The translations under genes were made by a program, and so were the position numbers. This document shows, in pieces, positions 5,717-8,204 of a DNA stretch of 8,204 bases. The notes under the pieces were generated by a model, which saw only the letters and a list, made by a program, of their open reading frames with translations, ran no database searches and was not told where the DNA came from. The number at the start of each line of letters is the position of its first letter. The first letter of the stretch is position 1. The stretch spans positions 1-8,204 of the forward strand of contig CAMOVS010000037.1 of assembly GCA_946627575.1 (NCBI GenBank), written 5' to 3'. The DNA is from an uncultured Lachnospiraceae bacterium (GTDB lineage: Bacteria; Bacillota; Clostridia; Lachnospirales; Lachnospiraceae).

Positions 5717-7294
5717 GTGTTAGTTTTACCGGAGGAGTTTACAGATAAGATGAAAAATCTCCTGAAGGAGGAATATCAGGATTATCTGGACAGTTTTGAT
5801 GAGAAATACGGGCAGACACTCCGGGTGAATCGGTTGAAAGCGGAACCGGCGGACTTGATCCGCCGGTTCCTTTTGGCGACAGAAGAGAAGGAGGTCTTTG
5901 AACCGGTTCCCTGGTGCCCGGAGGGTTATTATTATAAAGGAGACAGGCAGCTATCCCTCCATCCCTGGTACCATGCCGGCCTCTACTATCTTCAGGAGCC
6001 GAGCGCTATGGGTCCGGCGGCCTTTCTGCCGGTAAAACCCGGCAGCCGGGTTCTGGATCTGTGTGCTGCTCCTGGCGGAAAGAGCACGGCTTTGGCGGCT
6101 AAGCTGCAGGGGCAGGGATGGCTTTTGTCCAATGATGTCAGTGCCAGCCGCTGCAAAAGTCTGGTTCGGAATCTGGAACTGGCCGGAGCGGCCAACGTTC
6201 TGGTGACCTGTGAGACTCCTGACCGGCTGGCGGACTATTTTCCGGAATACTTTGATGCTATACTTGTAGATGCTCCTTGCTCCGGGGAAGGCATGTTCCG
6301 GAGAGACCCGCATATGACGGCCTACTGGAGTCCCGGGGAGGTAGCTCGCTACAGTAATCTTCAGGAAGAGATCCTGGAACAGGCCTGGAGGATGCTGGCT
6401 CCTGGCGGCCGTCTTCTCTATTCTACCTGTACCTACTCACCTGAGGAAGATGAGGCTGTTGTCTGGAAGCTGGTCTCGAAATACTCTGATTTGAGGCTGC
6501 TGCCCATAGATGGACCGGATGCTTCTGCCGAAGGTGTCGATCAGCCTGTTCCCTCGGGGAATTGGCCATCTGCCGGGCGGCCGGACTGGGTCGGGGAGGA
6601 AGAGTCGGTTTTTTCTCTTGATGCAGAGGGAGACCAGGATGTCCGGGAACAAAAACAGAGTCTGCGATATTGCAGAAGATTTTGGAATCATAAGTTGAAG
6701 GGGGAGGGGCAGTTTGCGGCCCTGCTCTCCAAAGATGGAAGAAAAGAAAGTCAGGACGCCTCAGTTCATTCCCGGTCCTGGGAGAAGAAGGCAGGCAGGT
6801 CGGACTATTTTAACAGCATTTCCCGCAGAAAGAGTAAAAGCAGGCGAGGAGAAGATGGCCGGAACGATGATGCAGAGGCCGGTAGGGAAGCTATGGAGTC
6901 TTTCCTGGCTGACTGCGATCTGACCCGTCTTCTCCGTCAAAGCGGAGATTATCTCATGATAGGAAGTCAGGTTTATCTTCCGCCGGCCGGCATGCCGCCT
7001 ACCGCCGGGCTCAGGATCATCCGGTCAGGCCTTCTGCTGGGAGAGATCAAGAAAAAAAGGTTTGAACCTTCCCAGGCCCTGGCCTTGGCTTTACGGCGGG
7101 ATGAATATGCCAGAATCTGGAACCTGACCGCCCAAAGTGAAGATCTGGTTCGCTATCTGAAGGGCGAGAGCCTGTCCTGTCCTGCGGGCGAGGGCTACGT
7201 CCTGGTATGTGTCGATGGATGGCCGCTGGGGTGGGGTAAATGCGTGAAGGGCCGACTAAAGAACAAATACAAGACAAGCTGGCGCCTCCGGTGA
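5717..7294 (+). CDS. RsmF-like RNA m5C methyltransferase (RsmB/NOP family)
   Basis: A 525-residue S-adenosylmethionine-dependent enzyme expected to make 5-methylcytosine in rRNA or tRNA. The N-terminal part (1-105) includes TLRVNRLK at 34-41 and the typical YYLQEPSAM at 90-98. The Rossmann domain has the SAM loop LDLCAAPGGKST (113-124), an acidic residue in SND (Asp140), DAPCSG (185-190; Cys188) and STCTYSPEE (236-244; Cys238), giving both cysteines of the two-Cys m5C mechanism. The RsmF-type motif RFWNHKLKGEGQF lies at 321-333. A PUA-like C-terminal domain (about 398-523) ends in GWPLGWGKCVKGRLKNKYK. Residues about 336-392 form a long charged linker, probably disordered. The GTG start at 5717 follows AAAGGAG (5704-5710), six bases away. 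The exact target cytosine cannot be read from sequence. Confidence 0.93.
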   Translation: MLVLPEEFTDKMKNLLKEEYQDYLDSFDEKYGQTLRVNRLKAEPADLIRRFLLATEEKEVFEPVPWCPEGYYYKGDRQLSLHPWYHAGLYYLQEPSAMGPAAFLPVKPGSRVLDLCAAPGGKSTALAAKLQGQGWLLSNDVSASRCKSLVRNLELAGAANVLVTCETPDRLADYFPEYFDAILVDAPCSGEGMFRRDPHMTAYWSPGEVARYSNLQEEILEQAWRMLAPGGRLLYSTCTYSPEEDEAVVWKLVSKYSDLRLLPIDGPDASAEGVDQPVPSGNWPSAGRPDWVGEEESVFSLDAEGDQDVREQKQSLRYCRRFWNHKLKGEGQFAALLSKDGRKESQDASVHSRSWEKKAGRSDYFNSISRRKSKSRRGEDGRNDDAEAGREAMESFLADCDLTRLLRQSGDYLMIGSQVYLPPAGMPPTAGLRIIRSGLLLGEIKKKRFEPSQALALALRRDEYARIWNLTAQSEDLVRYLKGESLSCPAGEGYVLVCVDGWPLGWGKCVKGRLKNKYKTSWRLR

Positions 7295-7318
7295 TGGCCC
7301 GGAGTATATTTGCTCCGG
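7286..7318. repeat. Alternating CTCCGG/CCGGAG arms in the methyltransferase-ygiQ gap
   Basis: CTCCGG (7286-7291, across the end of the methyltransferase gene), CCGGAG (7299-7304) and CTCCGG (7313-7318) give two mutually exclusive 6-bp stems. No T-run follows (the plus strand continues AGTGGGGC), so this is unlikely to be a Rho-independent terminator. Read-through into the next gene is expected. The stem sequence is clear; any function is unproven and GC-rich chance pairing is possible. Confidence 0.35.
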
Positions 7319-7371
7319 AGTGGGGCGGATACCCGAAAGAAGGAAGGCACAGGATCAGAGGATAGGATGAT

Positions 7372-8204
7372 ATGATGAATCGAAGAGGTTTTTTGCCTGT
7401 CAATCAGGATGAAATGAAGGAAAGAGGATGGGACCAGGCAGACTTTGTCTATATCAGCGGGGATGCCTATGTGGACCATCCTTCCTTTGGGGCTGCCATC
7501 ATCACCCGGGTTCTGGAAGATGCCGGATACCGGGTGGCCTTCATCGCCCAGCCTGACTGGAAGGATCCTGAAAGCATCGCCCTTTGCGGGGAACCTCGGC
7601 TGGCCTTTATTGTATCAGCAGGTAATATGGACTCCATGGTCAACCACTACACCTCTTTCAAAAAAAGAAGACACAAGGATGCCTACACCCCCGGAGGAGG
7701 CTACTCAGGCCGGCCCAACCATGCTACGGTTGTCTACAGTAATCTGATCCGTAGAACCTATAAGAAAACGCCGATCCTGATCGGGGGGATCGAGGCCTCC
7801 CTGCGGAGGCTGGCTCATTATGATTATTGGAGTGACCAGGTAAAAAGATCCATCCTTCTGGATGCCGGTGCTGATCTTCTCATGTACGGGATGGGAGAGC
7901 GTGCAGTGGTGGAGATTGCCCGGGCCCTGGATGACGGGATTCCTGTCAGGGAAATCAGGGATATCAGGGGGACGGTGTTCCGTATCAGTTCCCTGGATGA
8001 CCTGTCCGGCGATTTTAGTCTCCTGCCCTCCTATCAGGAGATCCTCCGGTCCAAAGAATCCTTTGCCAGGAGCTATTACTGCCAGTATATGAATACGGAT
8101 GCCCTGACAGGCAAGCGTTTAGTTGAACCCTACAAAGATAAAGAATATGTTGTACAGAATCCTCCTGCCCTGCCTCTGACGACAGAGGAGATGGATAAGG
8201 TCTA
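7372..8204 (+). CDS. ygiQ: YgiQ-family radical SAM protein, N-terminal part (3' end outside window)
   Basis: The frame opens at ATG 7372 (or the adjacent ATG 7375) and runs off the window, showing 277 residues. They match the N-terminal domain of YgiQ-family radical SAM proteins (Radical_SAM_N): YISGDAYVDHPSFGAAI at 27-43, SAGNMDSMVNHYTSFKK at 82-98, YTPGGGYSGRP at 105-115, GGIEASLRRLAHYDYWSD at 138-155, YGMGERAV at 172-179, and QNPPALPLT at 262-270. E. coli YgiQ has about 740 residues; the CX3CX2C iron-sulfur motif that marks the radical SAM core comes later and is not in view. The reaction of the family is not established. Possible ribosome binding sites are AGAGGA (7357-7362) and AGGA (7364-7367), both modest. 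It starts 77 bases after the methyltransferase, with no clear terminator between, so co-transcription is likely. Confidence 0.93.
   Translation, partial: MMNRRGFLPVNQDEMKERGWDQADFVYISGDAYVDHPSFGAAIITRVLEDAGYRVAFIAQPDWKDPESIALCGEPRLAFIVSAGNMDSMVNHYTSFKKRRHKDAYTPGGGYSGRPNHATVVYSNLIRRTYKKTPILIGGIEASLRRLAHYDYWSDQVKRSILLDAGADLLMYGMGERAVVEIARALDDGIPVREIRDIRGTVFRISSLDDLSGDFSLLPSYQEILRSKESFARSYYCQYMNTDALTGKRLVEPYKDKEYVVQNPPALPLTTEEMDKV

Noticed and set aside
7445..8092. Plus-strand open frames at 7445-7747 and 7862-8092
   Set aside because: They are in a different frame from the clear YgiQ-family protein that covers this whole stretch and runs off the window.
1..8204. Mobile element, phage, toxin-antitoxin, defence or CRISPR signature
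   Set aside because: Every gene belongs to a known family with chromosomal housekeeping character. There are no direct-repeat arrays, transposase or integrase motifs, or target-site duplications that I could see.

Overview
The window looks like ordinary chromosome from an anaerobic Gram-positive member of the Clostridia, most likely family Lachnospiraceae. This is an inference from gene content: a DUF5721-type protein, a PucR/CdaR-like regulator, an S41 C-terminal processing peptidase, an RsmF-like methyltransferase with a PUA-like tail, and a YgiQ-family radical SAM protein. Strong AGGAGG-type ribosome binding sites and mixed ATG/GTG/TTG starts agree. I see no tRNA, rRNA, insertion sequence, integrase, phage gene or CRISPR array, and no gene-free stretch longer than 300 bases.

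Layout. Bases 1-677 hold the C-terminal part of a PucR/CdaR-type transcription regulator, cut by the window edge. A membrane-anchored S41 (Ctp) serine peptidase follows at 736-2061. Convergent to it, on the minus strand, is a small DUF5721-type gene (2112-2588) with its own extended -10 promoter (2688-2717). Divergent from that is an M18 metallo-aminopeptidase (2800-4080), then ribonuclease HI (4156-4650). An AT-rich intergenic region of 187 bases carries interleaved inverted repeats, a perfect extended -10 promoter and a foldable leader. It precedes a small (p)ppGpp synthetase gene with a TTG start (4838-5641). An RsmF-like RNA methyltransferase (5717-7294) and the N-terminal part of a YgiQ-family radical SAM protein (7372 to the end) complete the window.

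How the genes work together. The plus-strand genes are closely spaced housekeeping functions: protein turnover (Ctp peptidase, M18 aminopeptidase), RNA:DNA hybrid removal (RNase HI), stringent-response alarmone synthesis, and RNA modification. The DUF5721 gene is the only one on the other strand. The alarmone synthetase, methyltransferase and YgiQ genes probably share transcription from the promoter at about 4700, because I see no terminator between them.

I found no convincing new multi-gene system. The points most worth a second look are non-coding: the structured leader of the alarmone synthetase gene, the three alternating TTTGTAA/TTACAAA arms beside its promoter, and the possibility that the peptidase transcript reads fully antisense through the DUF5721 gene.
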